Source: an uncultured Ligilactobacillus sp.
GTDB taxonomy: Bacteria; Bacillota; Bacilli; Lactobacillales; Lactobacillaceae
Length of the DNA: 64,000 nucleotides
Assembly: GCA_944326135.1 (NCBI GenBank)
Contig: CALVCU010000004.1
Span: 26,989-90,988 of the forward strand
Direction of reading: 5' to 3'
Position 1 is the first letter of the stretch. Each line of letters opens with the position of its first letter. Shown here one piece after another: positions 53,387 to 63,869 of the stretch. A program made the position numbers and the translations under genes. Below the pieces are notes generated by a model. The model was not told the DNA's origin. It ran no database searches and saw nothing but the letters and a program-made list of their open reading frames with translations.

Positions 53387-54163
53387 TTAACGATGAATTT
53401 CTTGATTATGATCACGTAAAAATATTAAATTATTTTCATCAGAAAAATCAGGACTATATTCATATCCTAAATCATTGAAGTTAATTAATTTATGAAAATC
53501 TTGAATTTGATTTTCAGCCATATATCTAACCATTTCACCGCGAGCCATTTTAGCATATGTATTATCTTGAATAACTTTATGCTTAGTTGGATGATAATAA
53601 CCAAAAACACATGATACCATTTTAATCTTTGTATTTTTTATATAACGTGATACTTGGGATGCATACATTTTTGATGCTAAATTTATAATTAGATTATCGT
53701 CTTGAGTCAAAACGTTAAACCAAGAATCATTCCAAAAAGCATGTAAATTTTTAGTGCCATTTACATGAGCTTTAGCTTTCATTTCAAGTCTATACGGAAC
53801 AACCCCATCAAACGGTCTTAATACTCCATAAAAGCTAGATAAAATACGTAAATGCTCTTGAATATATTCTAATGCATTATCCGTAAATAAATCTGGGGCC
53901 ATATATTGATACTGTAATCCGCAAAAAGCTAAAATTGCTGGTGTTTGAATCTCATTTTTTAAATCCATTTTTCTTAAGCGATCCATGTTTAATTCAAATA
54001 ATTTATCATTTGTATGCCAAAGTTTACGTAATTCATCGACAGTTAATGATTTTAAATATTTTTCAATTTGGATTGCTTTATCTAATAGAGCAGGCGTTGA
54101 TAAAACGTCAAATGTATCTGCATCCACTTGCATTTGTTTTGCAGGTGAAATAATTATTTTCAT
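53387..54163 (-). CDS. yaaA: Peroxide stress protein YaaA (DUF328)
   Basis: A 258-aa protein of the YaaA/UPF0246 family: SPAKQM at the N-terminus, the central SSFYGVLRPFDGVVPYRLEMKAK and the C-terminal FNDLGYEYSPDFS are characteristic. In E. coli, YaaA lowers intracellular iron under H2O2 stress and binds DNA. The gene starts 5 nt after the stop of the upstream permease and is likely cotranscribed with it. Confidence 0.92.
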   Translation of the reverse strand: MKIIISPAKQMQVDADTFDVLSTPALLDKAIQIEKYLKSLTVDELRKLWHTNDKLFELNMDRLRKMDLKNEIQTPAILAFCGLQYQYMAPDLFTDNALEYIQEHLRILSSFYGVLRPFDGVVPYRLEMKAKAHVNGTKNLHAFWNDSWFNVLTQDDNLIINLASKMYASQVSRYIKNTKIKMVSCVFGYYHPTKHKVIQDNTYAKMARGEMVRYMAENQIQDFHKLINFNDLGYEYSPDFSDENNLIFLRDHNQEIHR

Positions 54164-54168
54164 TTAAA

Positions 54169-55773
54169 TCAGTCCTCATCATAGTCTTTTAGATTAACTT
54201 GTTGGTTACTCTTTTTCGCTTGTTCAAAGTATTCAGACGTGATGTATGAATGAATTCCATAATAATAAAAGATTAATGACACTATAATTAAAATAATAAA
54301 ATCAAATGGGTATTTAATTAAACCAATTCCACCAAACTCTGTACTTCCAATATATGATAATAAGGCTAAAACTCCAAGGAAAAGGAGTAGCCATAAACTG
54401 GATTTAATATGTTTCTTAGTTTCTGGCCAACCTAATCGTCTTTCATAGTAGAAATAGATTGGTAATCCAATTAAGATAATTAAAATAACTTCAATTGTAG
54501 TTGGCCACATTGCCCAATATGCAGCTAAACTTGCTAACACGAATGAAATAGGTGCTAGGATATTTAGATGATTTAATTTAACAGGTCGAATGAAATTTGG
54601 TGCCATTTCACGTAATGAAACTACAGAAACAGGTCCTGTTAAAAAGGCAATTAATGTAGCGGTTGAGATTACACTTGCTAAAATTCCCCAATTTCTGAAA
54701 AGTGTAACCATAATAATACTTATGAATGCATCGATAACTAATGCAACACGAGGTGTCCCATACTTTTTATGAATTTTTCCGACTGACTCAGGAAAATGTT
54801 TGTTTTCCTTAAATGCAGCTAATGTACGAGCACCAGATGCAACAAATGAGACGCCTGTTCCAAAAGGAGAAATAAATGCTTCCATGTAAAGTAATACTGA
54901 TAACCAATACATTCCAAGCATAATTGCTAAATCTGCAAATGGTGATTGGAAATTAAGTCCATGCCAGCCAACTTGTGCGATTGTACTTGGCTTTACTACT
55001 CCGATAAATGTGATCTGTAAGGAAACATAAATGACGAAGGCAATAAAAAGTGATAAAACAACTCCTCTTTTTATATTCTTCTTAGGGTTTTGAATTTCAC
55101 TCCCCATATTAATTACTGTTTGGAAAGCATCATATGAGAAAATGATTCCAGAAACAGTTGTTGCAGAAAAAATTGCAGCAGTTCCATAAGGCATAAATTC
55201 ATGAATTGAGCTACCAAAGTTTTGTGGATGAAAACCAGAAATAACAAGCATTACAATTGTTAAAATCGGAATTCCCAATTTAAAAAATGAAACAAAATTT
55301 GTAAAACGAGTTAGCAATTTAACAGACCAATAATTTAATAATGTAAAAATGATGATAAAAATGTAAACAACAAATAAACCATTATTAGAGATTTGATCTC
55401 CACTCATTAAAATATGGGTCCAGTTGGCCCACTTCCAAGGCCATGAACTCATATATTGAACACAAGCAACCGCCTCAATTGGGATGATTGTAACTAAAGA
55501 AATCCAATTGGCCCAAGCAGCAATGAAACCTAAAAGTGAGCCGTGAGTATATTGCGCATAATGACTCATTCCCCCACGTTCAGGAAACATTGCTCCAAGT
55601 TCTATATAATTAAAAGCAATTAACCCAATTACAACAGCACCAATAATCCATGAAAAGATTGCAGCAGGTCCTGCGACTTTAGCAGCCTCCCATGATCCAA
55701 ATAACCATCCTGAACCAATAAGTGAGCTTAACGTTAACATAACTAATGAAAATAAGCTTATTTTTTTCTTCAT
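54169..55773 (-). CDS. APC superfamily amino acid permease (large type)
   Basis: A 534-aa transporter with 12-14 TM helices; TM1 reads TLSSLIGSGWLFGSWEAAKV, the APC pattern in which GSGW replaces GTGI. YAQYTHGSLLGF and FSYDAF are also typical. It resembles large APC permeases of lactobacilli and may transport glutamate or other amino acids; substrate unresolved. It lies 53 nt downstream of murI and 5 nt upstream of yaaA. Confidence 0.82.
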   Translation of the reverse strand: MKKKISLFSLVMLTLSSLIGSGWLFGSWEAAKVAGPAAIFSWIIGAVVIGLIAFNYIELGAMFPERGGMSHYAQYTHGSLLGFIAAWANWISLVTIIPIEAVACVQYMSSWPWKWANWTHILMSGDQISNNGLFVVYIFIIIFTLLNYWSVKLLTRFTNFVSFFKLGIPILTIVMLVISGFHPQNFGSSIHEFMPYGTAAIFSATTVSGIIFSYDAFQTVINMGSEIQNPKKNIKRGVVLSLFIAFVIYVSLQITFIGVVKPSTIAQVGWHGLNFQSPFADLAIMLGMYWLSVLLYMEAFISPFGTGVSFVASGARTLAAFKENKHFPESVGKIHKKYGTPRVALVIDAFISIIMVTLFRNWGILASVISTATLIAFLTGPVSVVSLREMAPNFIRPVKLNHLNILAPISFVLASLAAYWAMWPTTIEVILIILIGLPIYFYYERRLGWPETKKHIKSSLWLLLFLGVLALLSYIGSTEFGGIGLIKYPFDFIILIIVSLIFYYYGIHSYITSEYFEQAKKSNQQVNLKDYDED

Positions 55774-55826
55774 AAAAATTCTTCTTTCCCTCTAAATTTA
55801 AAATAAGTAATCCGTTTATCTTTAAT

Positions 55827-56591
55827 TTACATGTCAAACAATTTTTGACTTAATTCTATTTCCTTCGGGTCTGGGTTACTATTTTTAAATTCAATTTTGC
55901 CTTTCGAGGTATCAGAAGTTAATTTACCAATATCCTTTAGTTTACGTTGAAGTTGCATTGCAGCACCCATACTACCATCATAAATTTCAACATCATTTCC
56001 GACAACTTCTTGAATTGCTTTTTGAGCAAATGGAAAGTGAGTGCATCCAAGTACAATTGCGTTTACAGGTAATTTATCATCTAAAATTTTATGCAAGTAT
56101 TCTTTAATTCCAGAAGAAAGTAATTCTCCTCTTTCAACGTACTCTACTAAATCTGGAGCTGGAGCTTTTATAATTGTTGCTTCATTTTTAAAACGCTCTG
56201 CAGATTGATCAAATTTTTTACCGGCTAATGTTAAAGGTGTTGCCATTACAATAACTTTTCCATGTGAATTATTTTGAACAGCCGGTTTAATGGCAGGCTC
56301 TAGACCAATTATTGGGATTGAATATTCCTCACGCAATCTATTAATAGCAGCACTTGTAGCAGTATTACATGCTATCACAATTGCTTTAACATGGTACTTA
56401 TTAATAAGCATCTCAGTAATTTTTTTGCTCAATTCATAAACTTCCTGAGTGCTTTTAATTCCATAAGGTGCATTTGCAGAATCGCCAAAGAAAATATAGT
56501 CTTCATTTGGCATTAATTTATAAATTTGCTTTAATACACTTAACCCACCCAAACCGGAATCAAATACTCCAATTGGTTGTTTAAATGTCAT
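55827..56591 (-). CDS. murI: Glutamate racemase
   Basis: A 254-aa cofactor-independent racemase that makes D-glutamate for peptidoglycan. The catalytic cysteines are in ACNTAT (about residue 74) and LGCTHFP (about residue 184), and the N-terminus has FDSGLGGLSV. The ATG overlaps the end of the upstream DeoR-type regulator gene by 4 nt (ATGA), so translation is coupled. Confidence 0.95.
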   Translation of the reverse strand: MTFKQPIGVFDSGLGGLSVLKQIYKLMPNEDYIFFGDSANAPYGIKSTQEVYELSKKITEMLINKYHVKAIVIACNTATSAAINRLREEYSIPIIGLEPAIKPAVQNNSHGKVIVMATPLTLAGKKFDQSAERFKNEATIIKAPAPDLVEYVERGELLSSGIKEYLHKILDDKLPVNAIVLGCTHFPFAQKAIQEVVGNDVEIYDGSMGAAMQLQRKLKDIGKLTSDTSKGKIEFKNSNPDPKEIELSQKLFDM

Positions 56592-57376
56592 ACAGTACCT
56601 CCATATTCTTTAATTTTATTTTTACTTGATGCAACGATAATTTTTGTATGTTTACTAAACATATTTCGTTGCTCTTTAGTTAATTCTTTATCTGTAATAA
56701 AGGTTGAAATTATATCTAATGGACAAATTCTATAATATGATTTATTTACAAATTTTTGATGTTCTGCCACCAAGACAACTTTACGTGCTTGTTGAGCTGC
56801 AACACCAACAATTTCTGCATCTCCTTGATCTAACAAGTATACTCCATTTTCATCAATTCCGGATGCAGCAATAAATGCAGTATCAAAAACAACATTTTGT
56901 AATTCTTTAACTGCTAAATTTGAATAAAAATACCTATTTTCATGATTTAATGTACCACTTGAAATTTTGACAGTTACCTTATTATGATCAGATAATGCAA
57001 TGCAATTATCTAATGAATGGGTATGTACTGTTAAATCCATATTTAAATTTTGGCATGTTTTTAATAGGATTGTAGAAGATCCAATAAAATAAACATGATG
57101 AGGTTTAAAAAACTTTAACGCCTCCATTGCGATATGAGTTTTTTCTTTTGTGAATTGTCCTAAACGGCTTTGGTAATTCGGGACACTACGACCAAAATCT
57201 AACGGAAGAATCCCTCCATGCGTACGACGAACTTCACCACGTTCTGTTAATAAAACAATGTCACGTCGTGCGGTGTCTTGAGAAACTCCAAATTCATCCA
57301 TGATATTTTTAGTTGTTAGTTCTTGACGATCTTCAAGAAGCTGTTTAATTAATTCAATTCTTTTCTCTTGAATCAA
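56588..57376 (-). CDS. DeoR/GlpR family transcriptional regulator
   Basis: A 262-aa protein with an N-terminal winged helix (TKNIMDEFGVSQDTARRDI, about residues 21-39, then RRTHGGILPL) and a C-terminal DeoR sensor domain with isomerase-like fold, which usually binds a phosphosugar. It starts at TTG 57376 after GGGGATG. Its ATGA overlap with murI is unusual, because DeoR regulators normally stand with sugar-metabolism genes. Confidence 0.88.
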   Translation of the reverse strand: MIQEKRIELIKQLLEDRQELTTKNIMDEFGVSQDTARRDIVLLTERGEVRRTHGGILPLDFGRSVPNYQSRLGQFTKEKTHIAMEALKFFKPHHVYFIGSSTILLKTCQNLNMDLTVHTHSLDNCIALSDHNKVTVKISSGTLNHENRYFYSNLAVKELQNVVFDTAFIAASGIDENGVYLLDQGDAEIVGVAAQQARKVVLVAEHQKFVNKSYYRICPLDIISTFITDKELTKEQRNMFSKHTKIIVASSKNKIKEYGGTV

Positions 57377-57538
57377 AACTACATCCCCATTCTACTTAGT
57401 AACATAATCTATTATAACTTAAATTTATAATGAATCAAAAAATTTAAGGATTTACTTAAATATGCTTTGAGGAATTTTTTTAGGTATAAAAAATAAGCAG
57501 TTTAATGACATACTTAGGTCTGAGTATTAATTAAAGAA

Positions 57539-58786
57539 TTATGCTTCTTTTTCTCCAATAAGTTCAACCATTTTAATGATAACATCAACAGCTTTTTCCA
57601 TTGTATCTACATCTGCAAATTCAAAGCGTGAGTGCATGTTATCTGCTCCAGTGAAAATGTTTGGTGTTGGAATTCCCATGAATGAGATCTTAGAACCATC
57701 AGTACCACCACGTACTGGATAAATATCTGGTTTAATTTGTAAATCTTCCATTGCTTCTTTAGCAATGTCAACTACAGTCATATCTTTTTCAATTACTTCA
57801 CGCATATTGTAATATTGATCATTCATATCAATAATTACACGTTCTTCGCCAAATTCGTCATTCATACGTTTAGCAATATCTAACATCAATTGCTTACGAG
57901 CTTCAAATTTTTGACGATCGTGATCACGAATAATGTAAGCTGAATGAGCTTCGTCAATTTCACCATTTAATGAAAGGAGTAAGAAGAAACCTTCGCGACC
58001 TTCAGTCTTTTCAGGAACTTCATCTTGTGGTAATTGGCTATCAAATTGCATTGCTAGTTTCAAGGCATTAATCATTACACCCTTTGCTGTTGCGGGATGA
58101 ACATCTTTACCTTTGAAAGTGATTTTAGCTTGTGCAGCATTGAATGTTTCATATTCTAATTCACCTAATGGACCACCATCAACTGTATAAGCAATATCAG
58201 CACCAAAATCATTTGTGTCAAAGTGATCGGCACCTGTTCCAATTTCTTCATCAGGTCCAAAACCGACTTCGATTTCACCATGTTTAATTTCAGGATGTTT
58301 TACTAAATATTCCATTGCAGTCATAATATCAGTAATTCCACACTTATCGTCTGCCCCAAGCAATGTATCTCCGCTTGTAGTAATAAGTGTATGATTTTTT
58401 GATTTATGTAAATTAGGGAATTCACTTGGAGAAAGTGTATATTCGCTATCACCTAATTTAATATCTGATTCACCATCATAATTTTCGATAACTTGTGGTT
58501 TAACATTTTCAGCATTAAAATCAGCTGTATCCATATGAGAAATAAAACCAATTTTTTTAGCTGTTTTACCTGCAGGAAGATTGCTTGGCAATGTTGCAAA
58601 TACATAGCCACTTTGCTTGTTTAGGCGCACGTCTTGCATTCCGATTTCTTTTAATTCTGCCATTAAATCCTTCGCAAATTCAACTTGTGATTGTGTAGAA
58701 GGAATTGTAGTAGATTCTGCATTTGAACGTGTGTTTTTCTTTACATATGAAATAAAACGAGGAATTAAAGATTCATATTTTGTCAT
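57539..58786 (-). CDS. pepT: Peptidase T (tripeptide aminopeptidase)
   Basis: A 415-aa M20B metallopeptidase that cleaves N-terminal residues from tripeptides. Metal ligands are in SHMDTADF (HxD), [10 protein letters not shown] (D) and [11 protein letters not shown] (EE), with further ligands in [12 protein letters not shown]. The ATG at 58786 is chosen over the TTG at 58795. It follows the proteolytic nutrition style of lactic acid bacteria and is monocistronic. Confidence 0.95.
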   Translation of the reverse strand: MTKYESLIPRFISYVKKNTRSNAESTTIPSTQSQVEFAKDLMAELKEIGMQDVRLNKQSGYVFATLPSNLPAGKTAKKIGFISHMDTADFNAENVKPQVIENYDGESDIKLGDSEYTLSPSEFPNLHKSKNHTLITTSGDTLLGADDKCGITDIMTAMEYLVKHPEIKHGEIEVGFGPDEEIGTGADHFDTNDFGADIAYTVDGGPLGELEYETFNAAQAKITFKGKDVHPATAKGVMINALKLAMQFDSQLPQDEVPEKTEGREGFFLLLSLNGEIDEAHSAYIIRDHDRQKFEARKQLMLDIAKRMNDEFGEERVIIDMNDQYYNMREVIEKDMTVVDIAKEAMEDLQIKPDIYPVRGGTDGSKISFMGIPTPNIFTGADNMHSRFEFADVDTMEKAVDVIIKMVELIGEKEA

Positions 58787-58893
58787 ACTCGTCAAGCCTT
58801 TCTGCTTATAAATTCAATGATTTTCATCATGATTTTATGATAAACTTTTAAAATTTTGTTGTCAAATTCTCTTGTTAAATTTTCTAACATGAA

Positions 58894-58920
58894 AAAATGC
58901 ACCCTAAATTGGATGCATTT
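58894..58920 (-). terminator. Terminator of the dnaG-rpoD-trmK-nif3 operon
   Basis: AAATGCA / TGCATTT with an inner CC/GG, followed on the - strand by a T run. Confidence 0.75.
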
Positions 58921-58923
58921 AAC

Positions 58924-60039
58924 TTAAATAAACTGATATGGATTTGTGTTAATTTCTGATTGATAAATATCAATATTCCATTTTTCATTTTGATTCCATT
59001 TACTAAAGAGCTTCGTTAAATGAGGCTTACATACATATTCAATATAATGACCTGCATCTACTGCATTTAATCCAGAAGCTAAAATATCATGCCCCACATG
59101 ATAAGAAATATCTCCTGTTAGATATAAGTCAGCACGTTTTTGAAGTGCATTTGTATAAAACCGGGCACCAGAACCACCTAAAATTGCAATTCGTTTAACT
59201 GTTTTATTAATATCTTTACTAATAACACGAGTTCCTGGAATATCAAAAACTTCATTACATTTTTCTGCAAATTCCTTTACTGTCATTGATTTAGGTAATT
59301 CACCGACGCGGCCTATGCCAAATTTTTGACCTAAGCCCTCTACCTGATAAAGATCATAAATAAAATCTTCTTGTGGGTGATTTTCATGCATCGCAAAAAG
59401 TACTTGTTTTTTTATTCTTTCTGGAAAGAATACTTCAATTTTCTTTTGTACCATTTCAACCATTTCGTTTTTAGATCCAGTATAGGAGTGCTCTTCATCT
59501 CTTGGTACGAAACGACTTGTTCCGGTTAATGAATAAGAACAATCTTTATAATTTAATAAATTCCCTGCACCAGCATTATTTAAAGCTGATCTCATTGAAT
59601 CAGCAGTATTTGATTGTGTAAATACTGCTAATTTATACATTTTTTCTTCTCTAGTTGGAAGAAGAGGCTCTGTATTTTGCAAATCAAAAACTTCTGCCAG
59701 CCAATCATTCATTCCGCCGTTAGTATTATCTAAATTAGTATGTGCACCATATACAGTAATTCCATGTTTTATGATTTCAGCATACATTTTATTTTGTGGA
59801 ATGCTCAAATCTAATGGTTGTACTGGTCTAAACATTGCAGGATGGTGTGCAAAAATAAAATCAACATTATGATCAATTGCTTCTTGTACAGTTTCTGGAC
59901 GAACATCTAATGTTACCATCATTTTATGAACTTCTTGGTTTAAATCTCCTAATTGTAATCCGACTGGATCACCATCTTCAGCAATCCACTTAGGAACAAG
60001 TTCTTCAAATTTTGACACAATATCCTTAACTTTAGTCAT
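58924..60039 (-). CDS. Nif3-like dinuclear metal centre protein
   Basis: A 371-aa protein of the NIF3/YqfO family with the inserted PII-like domain (about residues 130-230). Metal-binding elements are HHPAMF (about 65-70), AHTNLD, and C-terminal DAGHYIEY. Family members form toroidal hexamers; YqfO-like proteins may act as GTP cyclohydrolase-like metal enzymes or metal chaperones, but the role is not settled. Its start overlaps the end of trmK by 8 nt. Confidence 0.9.
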   Translation of the reverse strand: MTKVKDIVSKFEELVPKWIAEDGDPVGLQLGDLNQEVHKMMVTLDVRPETVQEAIDHNVDFIFAHHPAMFRPVQPLDLSIPQNKMYAEIIKHGITVYGAHTNLDNTNGGMNDWLAEVFDLQNTEPLLPTREEKMYKLAVFTQSNTADSMRSALNNAGAGNLLNYKDCSYSLTGTSRFVPRDEEHSYTGSKNEMVEMVQKKIEVFFPERIKKQVLFAMHENHPQEDFIYDLYQVEGLGQKFGIGRVGELPKSMTVKEFAEKCNEVFDIPGTRVISKDINKTVKRIAILGGSGARFYTNALQKRADLYLTGDISYHVGHDILASGLNAVDAGHYIEYVCKPHLTKLFSKWNQNEKWNIDIYQSEINTNPYQFI

Positions 60040-60733
60040 TATTCAAGACCTCTTTAATATATTGATTTTTATTTTCTAATTCTTTAATTCGATTTAATGG
60101 TACTTTTTTTGCTTTTTTCATTTGTTCAATAGCATCGTTATTTTTTTGAATTTCTTTTTGCCATTTTTTAATGTAGGCAGCATTTTTTTCATGTCGCAAA
60201 TATACCCCAAATTGTAAGTCTTCTGGTGATAAAGATTTTACTTGTGGGTTATATTGAGCTACTAATATTTCATAAATGTGTTGATCTTCGTCTAGGATAA
60301 CTTCATTAGTGATTTCATATTGATGCTCGAATAACCACTGACGTAAAACATCACTACCAACATTTGGTTGTAAAATTAATAAAGGATGATTAACTAATTT
60401 TTCTTTTCCTTTATTTAGTATTTTGCGAATGAGAGTGCCACCCATGCCACAAATTGTAATGGTATCAATTTTATCAGAAGGTAAAATTGCAGCTAAACCA
60501 TCAGCTAATCGTGGAATAATGACATGTTCTAAATTTTGAGCTTTAATTTCATTATATGCATTTTCGTAAGGGCCTCTTACGACTTCTCCAGCAATTCCAA
60601 AATCAATTATATGATTTAAAGCTAAGTTGACTGGTAAGTATGCATGATCAGATCCGATATCAGCTATACGCGCGTTTTTTGGAACAAATTCAGCAACTTT
60701 TTGTAATCTTTTCGATAAATGTTTGGCATCCAT
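60032..60733 (-). CDS. trmK: tRNA (adenine(22)-N1)-methyltransferase TrmK
   Basis: A 233-aa SAM-dependent methyltransferase. The SAM loop DIGSDHAYLPVNLAL (about 25-39) and the NPPY-equivalent CGMGGTLIRKIL (about 92-103) are those of TrmK/YqfN, followed by LQPNVGSDVLRQWL and a C-terminal coiled coil. It methylates A22 in the D-arm of several tRNAs. Operon with rpoD (18 nt upstream) and nif3 (overlap). Confidence 0.93.
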   Translation of the reverse strand: MDAKHLSKRLQKVAEFVPKNARIADIGSDHAYLPVNLALNHIIDFGIAGEVVRGPYENAYNEIKAQNLEHVIIPRLADGLAAILPSDKIDTITICGMGGTLIRKILNKGKEKLVNHPLLILQPNVGSDVLRQWLFEHQYEITNEVILDEDQHIYEILVAQYNPQVKSLSPEDLQFGVYLRHEKNAAYIKKWQKEIQKNNDAIEQMKKAKKVPLNRIKELENKNQYIKEVLNND

Positions 60734-60751
60734 CTAATTTTTCCCTTTCAA

Positions 60752-61870
60752 CTACCCTAAGAAATCTTTCAATTGTTTTGAACGTGAAGGATGACGTAAT
60801 TTTCGTAAAGCTTTAGCTTCAATTTGACGAATACGTTCTCTTGTAACGCCAAATACTTTACCAACTTCTTCTAGAGTTCTTGTACGACCATCGTCTAATC
60901 CAAATCTTAGACGTAAAACATTTTCTTCACGATCAGTTAATGTATCTAGTACACTATCAAGTTGTTCTTTTAATAATTCATATGCAGCATGATCTGCAGG
61001 ACTTGTTGCATCCTGGTCTTCAATGAAATCACCTAAATGTGAATCATCCTCTTCACCGATTGGTGTTTCTAATGAAACTGGTTCTTGTGCAATTTTAAGA
61101 ATTTCGCGAACTTTTTCGGTTGGCATATCCATTTCAGCACCGATTTCTTCTGGAATAGGTTCACGTCCTAAATCTTGTAACATTTGACGTTGAATACGAA
61201 TTAATTTATTAATTGTTTCAACCATGTGTACTGGAATACGGATTGTACGTGCTTGATCAGCAATGGCACGAGTAATTGCTTGACGAATCCACCATGTAGC
61301 ATATGTTGAAAATTTGAATCCTTTACGGTAATCAAATTTTTCTACAGCTTTCATAAGTCCCATATTACCTTCTTGAATTAAGTCAAGGAATGACATTCCA
61401 CGACCTACATACCGTTTAGCAATAGAAACAACTAAACGTAAGTTAGCTTCTGCAAGACGTTGTTTGGCTTCTTCATCACCTTGTTCAATTCTTAAAGCAA
61501 GTTCAATTTCTTCATCAGCAGTTAGTAAATCAACTCGACCAATTTCTTTTAAATACATTCTAACAGGATCGTTGATTTTTATTCCTGTTGTAGGAGCAGA
61601 AACATCTTTTTTAGCTTCTTCTGCAGCATGATTTGCAGCCTTAAGACTTGCTTTACTTGGTTCACCATTCTCATCTACAACTGAAATTCCAGCATCTTCG
61701 ACACGTTCAATTAATATATCCATTTGATCTGCATCCAAATGCATTGGTTCAGCAACTTTTTTACTTAATTCATCATATTGAATTTGTCCTTTGCTTTTAT
61801 AATCCTTAATTAGTGAGTTTACTTCTTTTTTAAAAGTCTTTTCATCAAATTTCATTTCTTTGTTTGCCAA
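60752..61870 (-). CDS. rpoD: Primary sigma factor RpoD (SigA)
   Basis: A 372-aa sigma-70 protein. Region 1.2 starts near [21 protein letters not shown], in part [10 protein letters not shown]; region 2.3-2.4 is [18 protein letters not shown]; region 4.2 is [16 protein letters not shown]. Region 1.1 is acidic and short as in Gram-positives. AGGAGGAATTT precedes the ATG at 61870. It lies 12 nt after dnaG in a macromolecular-synthesis operon. Confidence 0.97.
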   Translation of the reverse strand: MANKEMKFDEKTFKKEVNSLIKDYKSKGQIQYDELSKKVAEPMHLDADQMDILIERVEDAGISVVDENGEPSKASLKAANHAAEEAKKDVSAPTTGIKINDPVRMYLKEIGRVDLLTADEEIELALRIEQGDEEAKQRLAEANLRLVVSIAKRYVGRGMSFLDLIQEGNMGLMKAVEKFDYRKGFKFSTYATWWIRQAITRAIADQARTIRIPVHMVETINKLIRIQRQMLQDLGREPIPEEIGAEMDMPTEKVREILKIAQEPVSLETPIGEEDDSHLGDFIEDQDATSPADHAAYELLKEQLDSVLDTLTDREENVLRLRFGLDDGRTRTLEEVGKVFGVTRERIRQIEAKALRKLRHPSRSKQLKDFLG

Positions 61871-61882
61871 ATCAAATTCCTC

Positions 61883-63778
61883 CTATATTAATGTCGATTT
61901 CATAACATCTTTTTGACGTAATAAATTAGTTTTTTCCATTATTAACGACATCAGTTGTTGACTATCGTTCATACGTTTAGCTTTATTGATTTTTTGCTCA
62001 ATTATTTTGAGCTTTTCATCAATTGGATACTCATCCATGATTAAATTTATACAATCATCGATTTCCTTATTTGTTGCCTCACCAAGATATTCTTCCATCT
62101 CTAAATCAGTAATCATTTTTTGTAACTGTTCATCTTGAACATAATCTAGAAAAACAGCACTCTTAAATTCATTATATTGGTTAAAGTACCCTTCAGCAAC
62201 CACATATATTGTTTGATAATTCTCATGAATGAAGGTAAAGTTTTCAATTTCATGAACTTTAACCCATACACTATGATCATGAAGTAGACGATAAAGCAAT
62301 AATCGTTCTGCTTTTTCTATTCTTGAATATTTTGTTTTTGAATCTGTTAAGTCAATGCTGTTTGTGATTTCTTTTTGGTAATCATTAAATGATCGTTGAT
62401 CTTTTGGAAAATTAGTGTACTCAGATTCTTGCCTATTTTGTTGTTGCTGAGTTATAAGGGATTGTAATTGTGATTCTAAATTTTGATATTCAATTCCAAA
62501 ACGAGAAGCTAGTCGGTTCAAATATAAATCTCGTTCTATTGGATCTTTTATTGTAGCTAGCTCTTTTAAAATTGCAGTAATATACGTTAATTGATCATTT
62601 TCATTTTCTAAATTAATACCTTTAGCATAATAGCGCATAAAGAAATTAATAGGAGTTTCACGGCGATCAATTGTAAATTCCTTAAACTTATCAGCACCAT
62701 ATTTTTTTATTACTTCATCTGGATCAAGTTTATCTGGAAGATTAATAACTCCAAGATCAAAATGTTCCAGTGGCATTAACATTTCTAATGCACGCTTAGT
62801 TGCTTTTTGACCTGGATCATCACCATCATAACAAATCGATAAGTTTGACACTAAATGACTTAATATGCGAACTTGTTCATCAGTTAAACTTGTTCCCATT
62901 GATGCAACGCCATTTGTAACTCCTGCTTTATATGCAGAGATTACATCCATAAATCCTTCAAATAAAATGACGGATTTGTTTTGTCTCATTGTTACTTTAG
63001 CTTTGTCTAAATTAAAAAGCACTCTGCGTTTATTAAAAATCGGTGTTTCCGGAGAATTTAAATATTTAGGAATGGAAACATCAACTTGATTTAGTATTCT
63101 TCCAGAAAAAGCAATTGGATGTGCATTCTCATTCCTTATAGGAAACATCACACGCCCTTTAAATCGATCAGTAAGATTATCAATTGGATTATCACTATTG
63201 GTTGAGTGTTCAATAAATAATCCTGACTTGCGTAACAACTGATAATCGATTTTCTTTTCTTTTACGAAATTTTTTAAAATATCAGTCTCTGGAGCATAAC
63301 CAAGTTGGAATTTTTCAATTAAATCATCATTTATTTCACGCTTATGCAAATAATCCAATGCATCCTGCCCAAGTTCTGTATTTACAAGAATATGGTGATA
63401 TAACTGATTTGCCTTTTGATATAAGTCAATTAACTTGCCATTTTCAGAAGATTGCGTAGAATCAAGAGCATTCGTTTGTAAATATTTAGGATCTAAATGG
63501 ACATTTCCAAGTTCGGCTACACGAATAAATGCCTCTGGAAATGTTAAACCTTCAGACTCCATAATAAATTTATATACATTACCTCCACGATGACAAGAAA
63601 AACAATTAAAAATTTGTTTTTGCTCATTTACGGAGAATGAAGGAGTATTTTCGGGATGAAAAGGACAAAAACCAAACCAATTTTTTCCAGATTTATGCAA
63701 CTGGACTTTTTGACTAACTATGTCTAAAATGTTAACTTCAGAACGGACTTCGTCAATTAATTCAGATGGTATTTTCAT
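61883..63778 (-). CDS. dnaG: DNA primase
   Basis: A 631-aa primase. The zinc-binding domain (FCPFHPENTPSFSV then FNCFSCHRGG, about residues 39-68) is followed by the TOPRIM domain with ILFEGFMDVISA and CYDGDDPGQKAT, and a C-terminal DnaB-interaction region. I prefer the ATG at 63778; AGGAGG (63786-63791) is then 7 nt away, while ATG 63781 leaves only 4 nt. The first gene of dnaG-rpoD-trmK-nif3. Confidence 0.96.
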   Translation of the reverse strand: MKIPSELIDEVRSEVNILDIVSQKVQLHKSGKNWFGFCPFHPENTPSFSVNEQKQIFNCFSCHRGGNVYKFIMESEGLTFPEAFIRVAELGNVHLDPKYLQTNALDSTQSSENGKLIDLYQKANQLYHHILVNTELGQDALDYLHKREINDDLIEKFQLGYAPETDILKNFVKEKKIDYQLLRKSGLFIEHSTNSDNPIDNLTDRFKGRVMFPIRNENAHPIAFSGRILNQVDVSIPKYLNSPETPIFNKRRVLFNLDKAKVTMRQNKSVILFEGFMDVISAYKAGVTNGVASMGTSLTDEQVRILSHLVSNLSICYDGDDPGQKATKRALEMLMPLEHFDLGVINLPDKLDPDEVIKKYGADKFKEFTIDRRETPINFFMRYYAKGINLENENDQLTYITAILKELATIKDPIERDLYLNRLASRFGIEYQNLESQLQSLITQQQQNRQESEYTNFPKDQRSFNDYQKEITNSIDLTDSKTKYSRIEKAERLLLYRLLHDHSVWVKVHEIENFTFIHENYQTIYVVAEGYFNQYNEFKSAVFLDYVQDEQLQKMITDLEMEEYLGEATNKEIDDCINLIMDEYPIDEKLKIIEQKINKAKRMNDSQQLMSLIMEKTNLLRQKDVMKSTLI

Positions 63779-63840
63779 CATTATTCCTCCTTCTATATAT
63801 AAAAAGGGTAAAACCCCCCCACTGTTTTCAGTCAAATTTA

Positions 63841-63869
63841 ATTTTAAGATAATTTATGGGGAAAGTCAA
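63841..63869 (-). promoter_or_regulatory. Promoter of the dnaG operon
   Basis: -35 TTGACT (63864-63869) and -10 TAAAAT (63841-63846) on the - strand, 17-bp spacer, about 60 bp upstream of the start. A seven-G run followed by TTTTACCC and T residues lies between promoter and ribosome site. Confidence 0.65.
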
